Assembly (NCBI GenBank): GCA_000729835.1
Contig: JFHB01000135.1
Span: 1 to 64,000 of the forward strand
DNA length: 64,000 nucleotides
Reading direction: 5' to 3'
From: Atkinsonella hypoxylon
Lineage: Eukaryota; Ascomycota; Sordariomycetes; Hypocreales; Clavicipitaceae
Shown: one piece after another, positions 36,511 to 47,058 of the stretch
How the letters are laid out: every line of letters starts with the position of its first letter
Numbering within the stretch: position 1 is the first letter of the stretch
Made by a program: the position numbers and the translations under genes
The notes under the pieces: generated by a model
What the model was told of the DNA's origin: nothing
Databases searched by the model: none
The model's input: only the letters and a program-made list of their open reading frames with translations

Positions 36511-38567
36511 TCATCCACACGATCGTCCCGCCCTCTGAGCAGTTGCCTCTGTAACGTTCCCAATCTGCAACACTATTCCCATCCCGACTGCCTGATGCCA
36601 GAGAACATGGCAGTGCATGAGCCAGAGGCCAGGATTATCTAGTCGAAGTCGTAGAATCACATATCCCCGTGCCTGGATGTATACCGTGTCCTTTCTGAGT
36701 GGTGTTTTCGTGTCCAGGGTCGCGGCACCATCTACGAACGGGTTGTATGGACGGCCAAGTTTATGCCGCTGCGAAGCCACAACGTAAAATTCATTTCCGT
36801 GCTGGCCAAGTTAGTGGCTTTCCTGTAACGCAGCCGCAAAACGTACCAAATGAAATGGATGGCCTCTGTCATCGACATTGTTGACAACCAGGTCCAGCCA
36901 GCGCTCATCCCAAGCTTTAAACCACGGCACACGAAAGGTTCGCAGCGGGTTCGCCTGTTCTGTTCCGTTTGCCCAGGCGTCTCTGCTGAGGGCCAGCATG
37001 GGCTTGGCGCTTGGATCTTTCCACACCCACGACGTGTGGTTGAGTTCGCCCCATGGCTCATCGTTTTTGAACGAGTTCATGCTGAGGCTGGTATATAGCA
37101 CAGCTGTCTCTGTGACCATGGTGTGGAATGACTCTGCGGGCAGCCGGCCTCGCGCGTTCTTCAAGTCGAATACGTCAAGTGTCTCAGAATCGTTCTTCCA
37201 TTGCTTGACTGTTGCAGGAGATATCCACGTCATGGGGAATATTTGCATCCGTGTAAGCGCTGGGTTCATGAGTTGCATGAGTCTGGAAAGTAAGCCATCA
37301 TCCAAGAATAGAAAGCGATAGAACTTACTCTGGATCAAGGGAGATTTTCATTACTGCCTTTGAGATTTCTTTATCTTCGTTAGGCTCTGGCAGCAGCAGA
37401 ACGTCCATCCGCTCACCGGGATACAGCACACCGAGAGTAGATGTTGGCGGAGTCTTCTCTGACACTAGGCCGCCGCCGTCAACGGTGATGAGCTGCATAG
37501 CGCCTTGATTTAATTGAATTGAGTAGCCGGCTGAGGCGCCAGTATTGATGATGCGCAGCCGAACGGTACCTGTGATGCCGATAGAAGGGGCGCCCGTTTC
37601 CAGGCAATCCACAGGCCGGCCGGGACGAGCATTGCTGCAGGTATAGGATCCAACGCCATTGATCAAAAGAGAGTCCGGCACAGGCTGTACTGACTCAGCC
37701 AAGGACAGACATACCATGACCATGGGATGTGCTTACCTCGCTGGCAAAGTTTCGAAAGTCTTTGTACTGGCCGAGAACACTATCCGCTGATCTATGGTAC
37801 CAATCACCAACGAGCAGTAGCTTCTCCGAGTCGTACTGGTAGAGGGAGGTATCGCTTTCCTCGCCAGCCGGTTTGTGGACTATTAGGCCGCCGTACAGCC
37901 CGTCTGCTCTCTGGGCCGCGGAGTGTGCGTGATACCAAAACGTGCCATGCTGTTGGCTGATGAAACTGTACACAAATTTTTGGCCAGAACCAATTGCGCA
38001 CTGCGTAATGCCAACAACTCCATCCATCTCGTTGGATCCTACGCAAGTCAGTATTTCTCCGGGAGGGAACAGTAGAGCGACAGTAGAGCTTACCTTTCAT
38101 GGTCAATCCATGCCAGTGTATAGCAATCCCGTCCTCAGTAGAGTTTGTGATCCTATTGAAGACAGCCACTTCCAGTCTGTCTCCTACACGAGCCTCTATA
38201 GTTGGCCCAGGAAATTGACCTATTCACGTTAGTCCGCGCCGGCCTGAGGAATGGCAGACAAACCATTGACGAGATAGACTTGCTTCAGAACACCATCTGG
38301 CCTGCGTGGCTCTCGTGTAATGTTCCACTCTAGCCTGATAGTGCGCGGTGGCCGAAAGATGTGACGCTCTGGATGTAAAGCGAACCGGTCACCATTCTCC
38401 TCAGGCTCAGACGCAGGGACTTTGAGCCGCCATGAGCCGACGGGTGCCAATTCAGGCTTCGTGAAGATGACCACCAAGTAGATGGTGAAGCAGGCGATGA
38501 CGGCGGCAAGAAGTAGGCTCCTGCCTGCCGGCCTTATGCCAGAGGCATCTTTGTGCCAAGAACGCAT
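36511..38567 (-). CDS. membrane-anchored laccase-like multicopper oxidase
   Basis: Six exons (38567-38264, 38219-38094, 38038-37737, 37684-37329, 37282-36847, 36801-36511) give 604 residues. The five introns are only 44-55 bp, and each join restores a conserved segment (NGQFPGPT, MKGSNEMDG, ASEPVPDSLLING, LDPELMQ, HPFHLHGNEF). All four copper-binding motifs are present: HWHG (about 136), WYHAH (about 178), HPFHLHG (about 504-510) and HCHVLWHQAVGM (571-582). The position of the T1 axial ligand is Met582, as in lower- to medium-potential blue copper oxidases. A hydrophobic span at about 17-35 (SLLLAAVIACFTIYLVVIF) after a short basic N-terminus suggests a type II membrane anchor rather than a cleaved signal. 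Substrate unknown; phenol or pigment oxidation is more likely than iron, since the Fet3 acidic residues were not identified. Confidence 0.9.
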
Positions 38568-40161
38568 GTTTGCGTCCTAGAGGCAAAATATCATGCCGCA
38601 AAGTACTGCATCAGAGAAGAAGAGAAGCTGTTCAGCAGGTTGCCAGCGAAGCATTTGCATCTCGAACTGAGGCCCCTGTGACAGGTTCTAACCGAACATT
38701 TACTTGTGGCGTGGCCGCCGCGTCTAGTTTTTGTGACTCCGACACAGCTCCTGAGTAAGAAAGACAAGCAGCCAGGACGGGACTTGTGAACAAGACATGG
38801 GATTATATTCCGTAAACGCTACGACGGCAATAATATTTGGGAACACCAATTGACGACGGAGATACTGTTTGATTCCTATAGCCAATCACAGTTAGATGGG
38901 TTGCTTGCCAAGACTCCAGTCCCTAATTGTACTCCGTGCGGGTACGGAGCACTTATGTACACCCCCTTTGCTGACTCAAGTACCTCCCATCCGTCAGTCC
39001 TGATTGGTCTACGACTACGTGTTCATGACGATCCACTTTCCCCGATGGCTCAGTGGGGCGACCTCGGGGACCTGTGCAGGCTTGACGAGGACAGTGCGGG
39101 GTCTTACCCTTGCAGACTTTGCAACCTTTTCTTTTTTTCCTGTAGAGTCCTTAAGTCATAGTTGAGGGAATCCAGGAATCTATCGGAGAATTTTTCTACT
39201 TGTGGCCTTGCAAAAAAAATTCAAAATGTCACATGCTGAAATGCGTTCGGGCTAGCCCTCCCATAGCACCCTCTTAATAAGTATTGTGCTGCATAAGCCA
39301 CAACTGTAGAAGCCTACTAAATGGAGCAGCATTAGAACTGAACATCTTTAACCACAAATCTGAATGAATTCCTCAGACTTCTTGTTAGCACTTCTATCAC
39401 AGTATAAATTACTCCGTATGTTAATCAAGCCCCATGTGCCTGTTTTTGGTTGCACGTGGCCGATAAGGTGGGTCGGTACGAAAGTTGTAGCCAGCGAAGA
39501 CATACATGATTTTAACATCATCAGACTGACTTAGTGCAAAAATGGCAGCCCGCATCATCACGAGTGCAGACCTTTCATCCCAGTTCATTGGTGCATGATA
39601 ACGTCTCTACCCCTCAAAGTGAGTGAGGTCCCTCACCATCACATCACCCTGACATAGTCCTCGACTAACGCATCTCTACAAAAAAGGTGGCATCTCTCGA
39701 GCTGCATCAACGGCCCACGTGGGACCATCTGTCGTCCACATTCAACGACCAGCCGATCTAGATGCCGACTGGGCCGATGCTCGACGATATCTCGAACCCT
39801 TATGCGGCAATTAGGAGGGGTCAATTCTGCTGTGCAACCGTCAACTATCGGCAGGCAAGCCATGTCGTGCAAGATCCCTGATGGCTAATTGGGGCCACAG
39901 CCGTGCGGGACCCTTGAGACCCTAGCAACCCCAAGTCACATTGCTGACATACGACATACGGAGGATAAGAAGAGGAAGCAACAACAAGGGGGTCGCATCC
40001 CACCCACCAAGTCTTGGCTTTGTGGCCAGCTTCACACATTGGGAAGGTCTGCCGGTCTGCAATATCACTTAAGCCGACTATTAAGTCACAAGTGTTGTCC
40101 GTTCCAATGATGGCCTTTACCTTTGAGCAAACACCACTTTGCGCGGTGATTAAGGTACAAG
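38568..40161. other. divergent promoter region between multicopper oxidase and phospholipase C
   Basis: No gene seen. TACTCCGT/ACGGAGTA-like palindromic motifs occur near 38930-38950 and 39412. Confidence 0.6.
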
Positions 40162-42204
40162 ATGTGGCACTCAGCACTTGGGTTCACGTTGTTGGCTTCG
40201 GCCGCGACAGTGTTTGCTGGGTCTCTTCAGGACATTAAGCACATTATCCTTTTTATGCAAGAGAATCGATCCTTTGACCACGTAGGTTTTTTAACTCCGA
40301 GACCTGGTGAATAGACAGACTGCTTACCCTTCGTCTAGTACTTTGGGACCATGGCGGGTGTCCGCAACTTTGCAGATCCAAATGTCAAGGTCAACGATGG
40401 TGTGCCGGTTTGGCGACAGTAAGGATATCTCGTCCAAAATTAGAAGCAGGCTCTGATTTTGTGTAGACGCACCAACGAAACAAGAAACGGCGTCAACGCT
40501 CTTTCACCGTGGCACATCAACTACCTCGGTGGCGACTGGAAAGCTGCAACCCAGTGCATGGGGGGTGGTTCCAACAGCTGGGAAGCAGTGCACGGCGCCT
40601 GGGACAATGGCCGCGGAGACGGCTGGGCAATCCATGATACAGACTATAGCATGGCATATTTCAAGCGAGAAGACTTGCCGACGCACTGGGACATTGCGGA
40701 GGGCTGGACTATAATGGACAACTCCTACCAAAGTGTGCTTGGCCTAACTGATCCCAATCGTATCATGTGGATGAGCGGAACCGTTAACAGTGCCGGCTCT
40801 CCTACAAACCTCGACGGCAAAGGAGGAAACATTTTGTCAAATCGTGCGAGCCCTGGTTGTGATTCTCCTGGCAACAACTGCTTCCCGTTTGTGTGGAAGA
40901 CCATGCCCGAATATCTCCAGGACGCAGGCATTACGTGGCGTGTCTGGCAAGACTTTGACAATTTTGAAGACAACATGCTTGCTTACTTCAAGCAGTACCA
41001 GGATGCGCCTGAAGGCAACGTTCTACGAGACAACGGCATCTCCTTTCCTGGCCTCCAAGCCTTTTACGAGGCCTGTGCCAACGGCACTCTGCCCCAGGTG
41101 AGCTGGATCATTGGTCCTCAGGAGCAGAGTGAGCATCCTCCCAACATGCCAATTGATGGCGCCTGGCTGCAAAAGAATGTTGTCGATGCCGTCATGAATA
41201 GCCCCTCATACAAGGAAACGGCCCTCGTCATCAGCTACGACGAACAGGGCGGCTGGGCTGACCACGTTATTCCGCCCGTCGCTCCTCAAGATGCCGCTGG
41301 CGAATGGATCATCGACCCCTTCAATGCAGAGTATGGACGGATGCCAATTGGACCAGGCCCCCGTGTCCCTCGCTACATCATCTCGCCTTGGACGCGCGGC
41401 GGCCACGTCTTTGCCGAGACGGGCGACCACACGTCTGATCTATTGTTCATCGAGGCATGGGCCGCAGCCAATGGCTACAATGTGACCAATGCGGGCATCA
41501 CTCCCTGGCGCCGACAACACATGACAAACATGGTCAACGCCTTTGACTTTGACAACCCCGACTTCTCTCTGCCGAAGCTGACTCCGGTCCGTACCCCAGA
41601 GCGTCGAAACGACACAAATTGGAGCGGTGATCTCTGCCTAGGCTCGCTGACCGGTCCGTGGGTTGGCTCCGCCAAGTGCAGAGATGGCTATACGCATGGC
41701 AACTATCCCGACATCCCGTACGGTAAGCAAAACCTCGAGCAAAACATGACTGCCCTCGTCGAGGACGGCTACAAGCAGGTCCGTGGCGCCATCAGCGAAG
41801 GCCGCTACGTGACCCTCGAAAGCAACGGGCTGGCTCTCACCAGGTCCCAGACGGGACATGTTCTTGCTGCTGGGGCTACAGAGACCCATGAAAGCGTGAA
41901 TCAGCGATGGGTTCTTCATACGGCAGACGCTGACCGTTTCGGAAACACCTTCTACCTCCAATCTGCCGTCGACGAGGCGTACATCTCTACCAACGGCAGC
42001 CTCACTGCCGACGTCCAGTCAGCACAGCCGTTTGTTTTCCAGTATGAGGCCAAGGGGTCAACTTATACCTTGCGTGTTAGTGCTGGTAAGTACGTTAGCC
42101 TCAGCAAGCTGCCCAAGCGGGATGTCAAGGCCCGTGATTCTGGCAAGATCGTGTGGGACGGCAAGCCGGGGCGATTTAAGATCTACAGCGTCAACTACTG
42201 CTGA
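40162..42204 (+). CDS. secreted phospholipase C of the phosphoesterase family (non-haemolytic PLC type)
   Basis: Hydrolyses phospholipid head groups. Exons 40162-40281, 40339-40418 and 40467-42204 give 645 residues. Introns are 57 bp (GTAGGT...GTCTAG) and 48 bp (GTAAGG...TGTAG). Splicing yields the start of the catalytic domain, IKHIILFMQENRSFDHYFGT at residues 25-44, with the metal-binding Glu34-Asn35 pair and Asp39-His40 of the alkaline-phosphatase-like fold. Later signatures include SYDEQGGWADHV and GDHTSDLLFIE. A signal peptide covers about residues 1-19. The C-terminal 150 residues (GRYVTLESNGLAL to the end) look like a beta-rich accessory domain. Many N-glycosylation sequons agree with secretion. 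Length matches fungal members of about 600-650 residues. Confidence 0.92.
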
Positions 42205-42639
42205 GCTCGACTCGCTAGATCGAAGCATGTTGGAGCTGGATTGGACGCAAGGAGATGCGAGACACGAGTGGACCAGGTTTGGAGACTGCGCGCCCGGCGA
42301 AAAGAGGCGAAAGATGGCTGTGCCTGTTTGGCCCTGATGTCGGGCACGATGCTGACATGCAATTTATAGCAAAAGTGCTTGGCCAACCAGGTGTTACTGT
42401 GAAACCGTATTTCTTGTCCAACAGTATAGTATTAAAATATACATAGAAATATAATTCATACAAATGGAAAACTATCTTCAAATCGTACATGAAATTCACT
42501 TTGCCAGGCACGTCTGATGGAAGACTTTCTGATAAAAGCCCTGCGAGAGGTTTGGCAGCTCTTCTTGATAAGGGCCTTGGGTTTGAACCTCCCACTGGCT
42601 TCTCGTTCTCGACCCATTTGGCAGCATGTACTTGAGTGT

Positions 42640-43122
42640 TCATGCCGCCGCAGTGGAATCAGCCTGTTCCACGCAACTTTCACCGTCGCTGCTCGGTTCG
42701 TCTTGACTGTCGCTGTCTGGTTTGCCCTCACTTTTGACGGTCGGCTCGCTCTGACTGCTGCTAACTCGTCTGTAGCTCTCTCTTTCATCTTCACTGTCGT
42801 CGTCCAGTTCGTCTTCATCGTCATCGTCCAGTTCGTTGTCATCGTCACTGTCTAGTTCATCTTCATCCTCGCTGATCGGCCTTTTTCCACTTTCGTGGGC
42901 CGGCCTTCTTTCGCTTCCGTGGGTTGGCCTTCTGTCACTGCTGCTGATCGGTTCGCTTGCGCTCGTGCTGTGTCGCATGCGGCTCTTGCCCTTGTGCGAC
43001 GAAAAGATTGAGAAATCCCCGCGGCTCTTGCCCTTGTGCGACGAGAAGATTGAAAACCTGGGCATCCTATTCCTGTGCGACCGAAAGATTGAAAATCCGG
43101 GCTTCTTTTCCTTGTGCGGCAA
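42640..43122 (-). CDS. uncertain acidic repeat-containing open frame
   Basis: A 160-codon frame with no ATG at its start (first codon TTG, stop just upstream); the first internal Met is about 19 codons in. It has three imperfect copies of FSIFSSHKGKSR-like sequence, then a Ser/Arg-rich part, then a highly acidic stretch (DELDSDDDNELDDDDEDELDD). It could be a terminal exon of an unrecognised gene, an alternative 3' end of the small secreted gene that ends at 43184, or a chance frame through a repeat. I recognise no family. Confidence 0.25.
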   Translation of the reverse strand: MPHKEKKPGFSIFRSHRNRMPRFSIFSSHKGKSRGDFSIFSSHKGKSRMRHSTSASEPISSSDRRPTHGSERRPAHESGKRPISEDEDELDSDDDNELDDDDEDELDDDSEDERESYRRVSSSQSEPTVKSEGKPDSDSQDEPSSDGESCVEQADSTAAA

Positions 43123-43183
43123 AAAATTGGATAACTACCATGGTGGTTTTAGTTGCAGTCGCTTTTCTCCGATCGGTAAAATC

Positions 43184-43623
43184 TCACTCTACCTTTTTGA
43201 CCTGGGAAAGAGTCAGAATCGATTACTACTAGCAACACGGTACGACAGCACTTACAGCTCGCAAACGACGCAACTTGCAGCCCCAGCCCTTACAGTTGAG
43301 GATGTTTCTTGACTCGAGCTTCTGTGTACAGTTGCTCCCCTTGACAGGTGCATTCAGCTTCGGGGTCGTGGTGGCAGCTTCGACACCTTTGACGCCGCGG
43401 CAGTTGCGCATGTAAATGGTGAACTCCTTGGTTCCCTGCATCCGAATGAGCGGCCAAGTCACATAACACGGGCGTTGAGAGAGGGGAGACAGAAGAGAGA
43501 GGCGAGAGAACGCACCTGTTCAGGAGGCACTCTTCGACACATAAGCTCGTCCTTCTTAGCATCTCGCGCCTGGGCAAGACTCGCCCCGAGGAGCAGACTG
43601 GAGAGTAGGGCGACAACTCTCAT
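43184..43623 (-). CDS. small secreted basic cysteine-containing protein
   Basis: Exons 43623-43516, 43435-43256 and 43201-43184 give 101 residues. Introns are 80 bp (GTGCGT...GATGCAG) and 54 bp (GTAAGT...TTCCCAG), both phase 0. The signal peptide is about residues 1-19 (MRVVALLSSLLLGASLAQA). The mature part is basic and has five cysteines (29, 48, 72, 84, 89), an odd number that suggests a dimer or a free thiol, plus one N-glycosylation site at Asn71. The last exon is only six codons including the stop, so its boundary is the least certain. No recognised family. The size and secretion signal fit an effector-like protein, but that is inference. Confidence 0.65.
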
Positions 43624-43711
43624 GGTACCTACGTTGTGATACTCAAAGTTATCTGATACTCAAGATTTATCAGCCCGTGATGGAAGGCAGCAATAGGCGA
43701 GGTGCGGGCAA

Positions 43712-43718
43712 TATATAT
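43712..43718 (-). promoter_or_regulatory. TATA-like box of the small secreted gene
   Basis: TATATAT lies within the palindrome GGCAATATATATGCC, about 90 bp upstream of the ATG at 43623. A related GGCAATATATTG lies just beyond it. Confidence 0.35.
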
Positions 43719-44172
43719 GCCGAGACGGCAATATATTGAAAAGGAAGCCCGCTTCACAACGGCACCATTGCCGACAGCGAGGCGCAGCAATCCTCACTTA
43801 ATACCAAAACAGCTCCAATGTTCATTTCGCTAGTCCCCATTACGATTCACGACCTGTAGCGCGTTTCGGAGACAAAATCCCGTGGCAATCTCCCGGTGCA
43901 AAAGCGTGACGCACCTGATCACGATGCGGAGCACAGGATGAGGCGATGCATGGGACTCAGTCGGTCGCGACTGATGAGTCTGTTTGGATTGATATTGATT
44001 GATATTACGAGGGGCATTCAGAGCCGCAAATCCCCTCATTTCACGAAAGCGGGAAAGCGCACGGAGTATTTCTTGATAAGATTCTGAGTTCTGAGTCGCG
44101 ATTGGGAATTAGCGCATGCATGGGGTTTCCCGTATGCGAGGACGTTGTCGACCTTGGCGAGATTAGAATGAC

Positions 44173-44270
44173 GTGACGAGCGTGACGAGCGTGACGTGCG
44201 TGACGTGCGTGACGAGCGTGACGAGCGTGACGTGCGTGACGTGCGTGACGTGCGTGACGTGCGTGACGCG
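44173..44270. repeat. 9-bp minisatellite of GTGACGAGC/GTGACGTGC units
   Basis: About eleven tandem 9-mers in two variants that alternate in pairs. Every unit contains TGACG, the half-site bound by CRE/ATF-type bZIP factors. It lies 550-650 bp upstream of the small secreted protein gene. Confidence 0.9.
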
Positions 44271-44785
44271 CCAGGGCCCAGGATGGGGGAACCGAACCGA
44301 ACCAACCCTGGCCCCGACCTGCGGAGAGCGTAGAACGGCACTTGCCTTTTTGCAACCCTGATGAGCGTATCCGGTGATAAGTCGGGCGTTAACGTTGGGT
44401 TGACGACCCATGGTGCCATGCCTGTCTTATTCCTGGATGGCTGCCTGGAATTGTGCCCCGTCAGATATACTCTCGTCAGGCATCGCCGAGTCTAGATGCC
44501 TTCAAGTGTAATCTCGCTTACGGTACGACGACGATAATTAGCTCGGGCAGGGAGCTTCATTCATTCAATTCCCTTTTCTTCTGTAAGGTATAGCATAACT
44601 CAAATATACCTTTGTTTGCCGCGCAGCAGATTGTGCCTTTACAACAATGGCACTTGCAGCCGTGCCGGGACACACACTCACTCACTCTCCCTCCCTCCCT
44701 CCCTCCATCTCTCTTCTCTCCTCTTTTCTTCTGGCATATCATCACAAGTCTTACCTCCTAGCAGTCTCTCAACAGCTCCGTCAGT

Positions 44786-45750
44786 CTACAAACTCCTCTC
44801 CACCTCCATGACCTCCCGGATACCCTCCTCAATGGCGTCCAGACTCGCCTTATCCACGCGCTTCAGCGGCCGACGAGGATATCCGCCGTAGCCGTAATGC
44901 ATCTGAACAGCCTGCTTGGTGCCTGCAATGGCGGCCTTGGTCAAGGGCCAGTCGCCGCGGCTGAGAATCTTCTGCAAAGCCTGCGCCTCGTCCTTCTTCC
45001 CCTCGGCATACAGGTTCCAGACGCGCGCACACACCTTGGGCATGACGTTTGCGCCGCCGGCAATGATGCCGCTTCCGCCGCTGGCGAGCGTCTGCAGCGT
45101 GAAATCACACATGCCTCCAAAGGCCATGTATCCTGAGCCTTCCTGGAATGGCGTCTTGGCGTTGGTCCCCAGCGCAACGCGCATCAGCTTGCCCGTATTC
45201 CCGCAGGTGAATTTCGTGCCGACAATGTTGGGATGCTGGCCCAGCTTGATGAGGACATCGCTATCCAGGTCGATGCCTGACACGGCGCCGGGGTAGTTGT
45301 AGACGATGACGGGGAGCGGGCTGGCGTCTGCGACGGCGGTGAAGTAGCCGATGATGGACTCTTCATCGATCTGCGCGCGATAGTAGGAGGGCGGGAGCAG
45401 GAGCGTGTAGTCTGCGCCTGCGCCGGCGGCCAGCTTGCTCAGCTCGACTGTGCCGCGGACACTGCCCTCGGTGGCTCCCAGGATGATGGGCGTGGAGGTG
45501 AAGCCAGCTTCGTCGAGAGCTTCGCGCGTGGCCCTTGTCACGGCGACTTTCTCGTCTCTTGTGCAGTGGACGGCTTCGCCATTGGAGCCCATGGTGACGA
45601 GGCCGACCAGGCCATCGCGGATGAGGTGCTGAGCGTGCATCTTGATGGCTGGGATGTCGAGTTCTTCCGTCTCAGGGTCGAAGAAGGTCAATGTAGGGGC
45701 ATAAATGCCGCACGGAAGAGCTCGTCTAGGCATGGCATTGTCGTGAGTGT

Positions 45751-45781
<31 letters not shown>

Positions 45782-45808
45782 TGTGGTTGTGGTTGTGGTC
45801 ATGGTCAT
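44786..45808 (-). CDS. dihydrodipicolinate synthase-family aldolase
   Basis: Single-exon class I (Schiff-base) aldolase of 340 residues with a TIM-barrel pattern. It cleaves or forms 2-keto acids. Motifs: GSNGEAVHCTRDEK at about 73-86 (pyruvate carboxylate binding), the Tyr of VIVYNYPG, and the Schiff-base Lys of GTKFTCGN. In fungi this family includes L-threo-3-deoxy-hexulosonate aldolase (D-galacturonate pathway) and 4-hydroxy-2-oxoglutarate aldolase-like enzymes; lysine synthesis is unlikely because fungi use the aminoadipate route. The first 25 residues are mostly Thr, encoded by a (GGTCGT)n-like microsatellite. Met at about 26 (MPRRALPCGIYAPT) may be the true start. It is divergent from a Gfo/Idh/MocA dehydrogenase, which supports a role in sugar-acid breakdown. 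Confidence 0.88.
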
Positions 45809-47058
45809 GATTATTATGGCTGTGAATGTGATGTTGGAGACCTTGGGATAAGCAGAAAGGAAGACGAGACTACTCGGTGCATCCAGACGAAAAGGGTCGT
45901 GTCAGATATACAGCATTGAGAGGATTTCTGTCTTTCTAAGGGGAGCATCTAGGCGGTTAATTTATATTCAGCCTGATGTCCATCATGAACGGATATCATA
46001 CAGCGACGCAAATGATAATTATTCCAGTGGCCATTTTGATGAGCACGAGCGGGGGTCCCGTGGTTTGCGGATGCAGCGGCATCGTGGGAGGAGGGCGCGA
46101 ATCTAGCGCCGAGACTTGGCGATCACCGGGGAAAGATCAGTTTTTCCAAGCTGTTCATTCGATGACGTGAATTAGTGTCAGCCATGGGGAATGAGATCAA
46201 GGCAACTCTTCTTGTGAGTTGAGGGAATAGTTAGCCAAGATGAGGGAGGGGTGTTCCGAGAAGGGTTCTTTGATTGGGCAAAAAGCGTCATCGGCCGACT
46301 GGGGCTCAATTGGAGGACTTTGGCATATGCATCACACATGTGCAGCAGGATGGTGTGAAGTAGTGATGCGTAAGCTGTTGCTGGAAGTTGTATTGGGAGC
46401 TGAAGCTGTTGAATTGATCATCTTTTCGCACTGATACACTGAGTGCGGCTGGTGAACCGGGAACTGCCCTAGTTTTGCTGCCCCGCTTTAGTTAGCTAGT
46501 GGACCAATCAGGGCTATGAGGAGTAAGAGGTACTGGATTTTGTCTCCCCGGGAATCTCACTACGATTCAGCTGTAGAATTTCTGCATGTGCAAGGAGGTC
46601 CTCACTTGGCAGCTATAGCACGGGGTTGGTCGGAACTGTTCTGGAATGCCCTTAAAAAAGCGCTCGAGCGAGCTGTTACTGTTTAGAAGTTGCCGAGTAT
46701 CTGGTATTGCCTCGAAAGGTGTTGAGTGGATGACCATGATATATATAACTAGTTAATATGCTCAGCATACAAGCATTTGGTCACCGCCTGCTAAGTTAGG
46801 TCGCGCAAAAGGCCGGCCCCACTTAGACATGAGATGAAGCTACCGCTCAAGTGTCGCTGTCCTGCCGTGCCCCTCCCTCCCCCTCCCCCCTCACCCCTCA
46901 CTTCAAACGGTGGTGTGATGTGGCGTCGTGCGCTGGTAGCTCATTAATTGTCGCTTCTGCATCCTTTTGAATCTCATTTCTCCGTTAGCCGCTCATCCCA
47001 CTCCTAATTTTTTTTTTTTCAAAAAAAAAAACAAAAAAAAAAATAAATAATACAAAAG
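45809..47058. other. divergent promoter region of the aldolase and dehydrogenase genes
   Basis: 1.25 kb with no gene. The last 60 bp before the dehydrogenase start hold a T10 run followed by interrupted poly-A, able to fold back on itself. Confidence 0.65.

Larger units (their letters stand above)
43624..44785. other. intergenic region with a TGACG repeat array
   Basis: Upstream region of the small secreted gene and downstream region of the aldolase gene. A TCCC/CCTT-rich tract runs from 44684 to 44730. No gene seen. Confidence 0.6.

Noticed and set aside
42490..42640. Possible tRNA suggested by GGTTTGAACC-like sequence near 42586
   Set aside because: The flanking arms do not pair into a T-stem and no D-arm, anticodon stem or acceptor stem can be drawn.
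36511..43623. Consideration of a secondary-metabolite cluster around the multicopper oxidase
   Set aside because: No polyketide synthase, peptide synthetase, terpene cyclase or tailoring set is present nearby.
44036..44419. Frames encoding repeated RTSRTS, ARHARH or VTHVTH peptides
   Set aside because: Shadows of the 9-bp TGACG repeat; no start context, domain or splice signal supports a gene.
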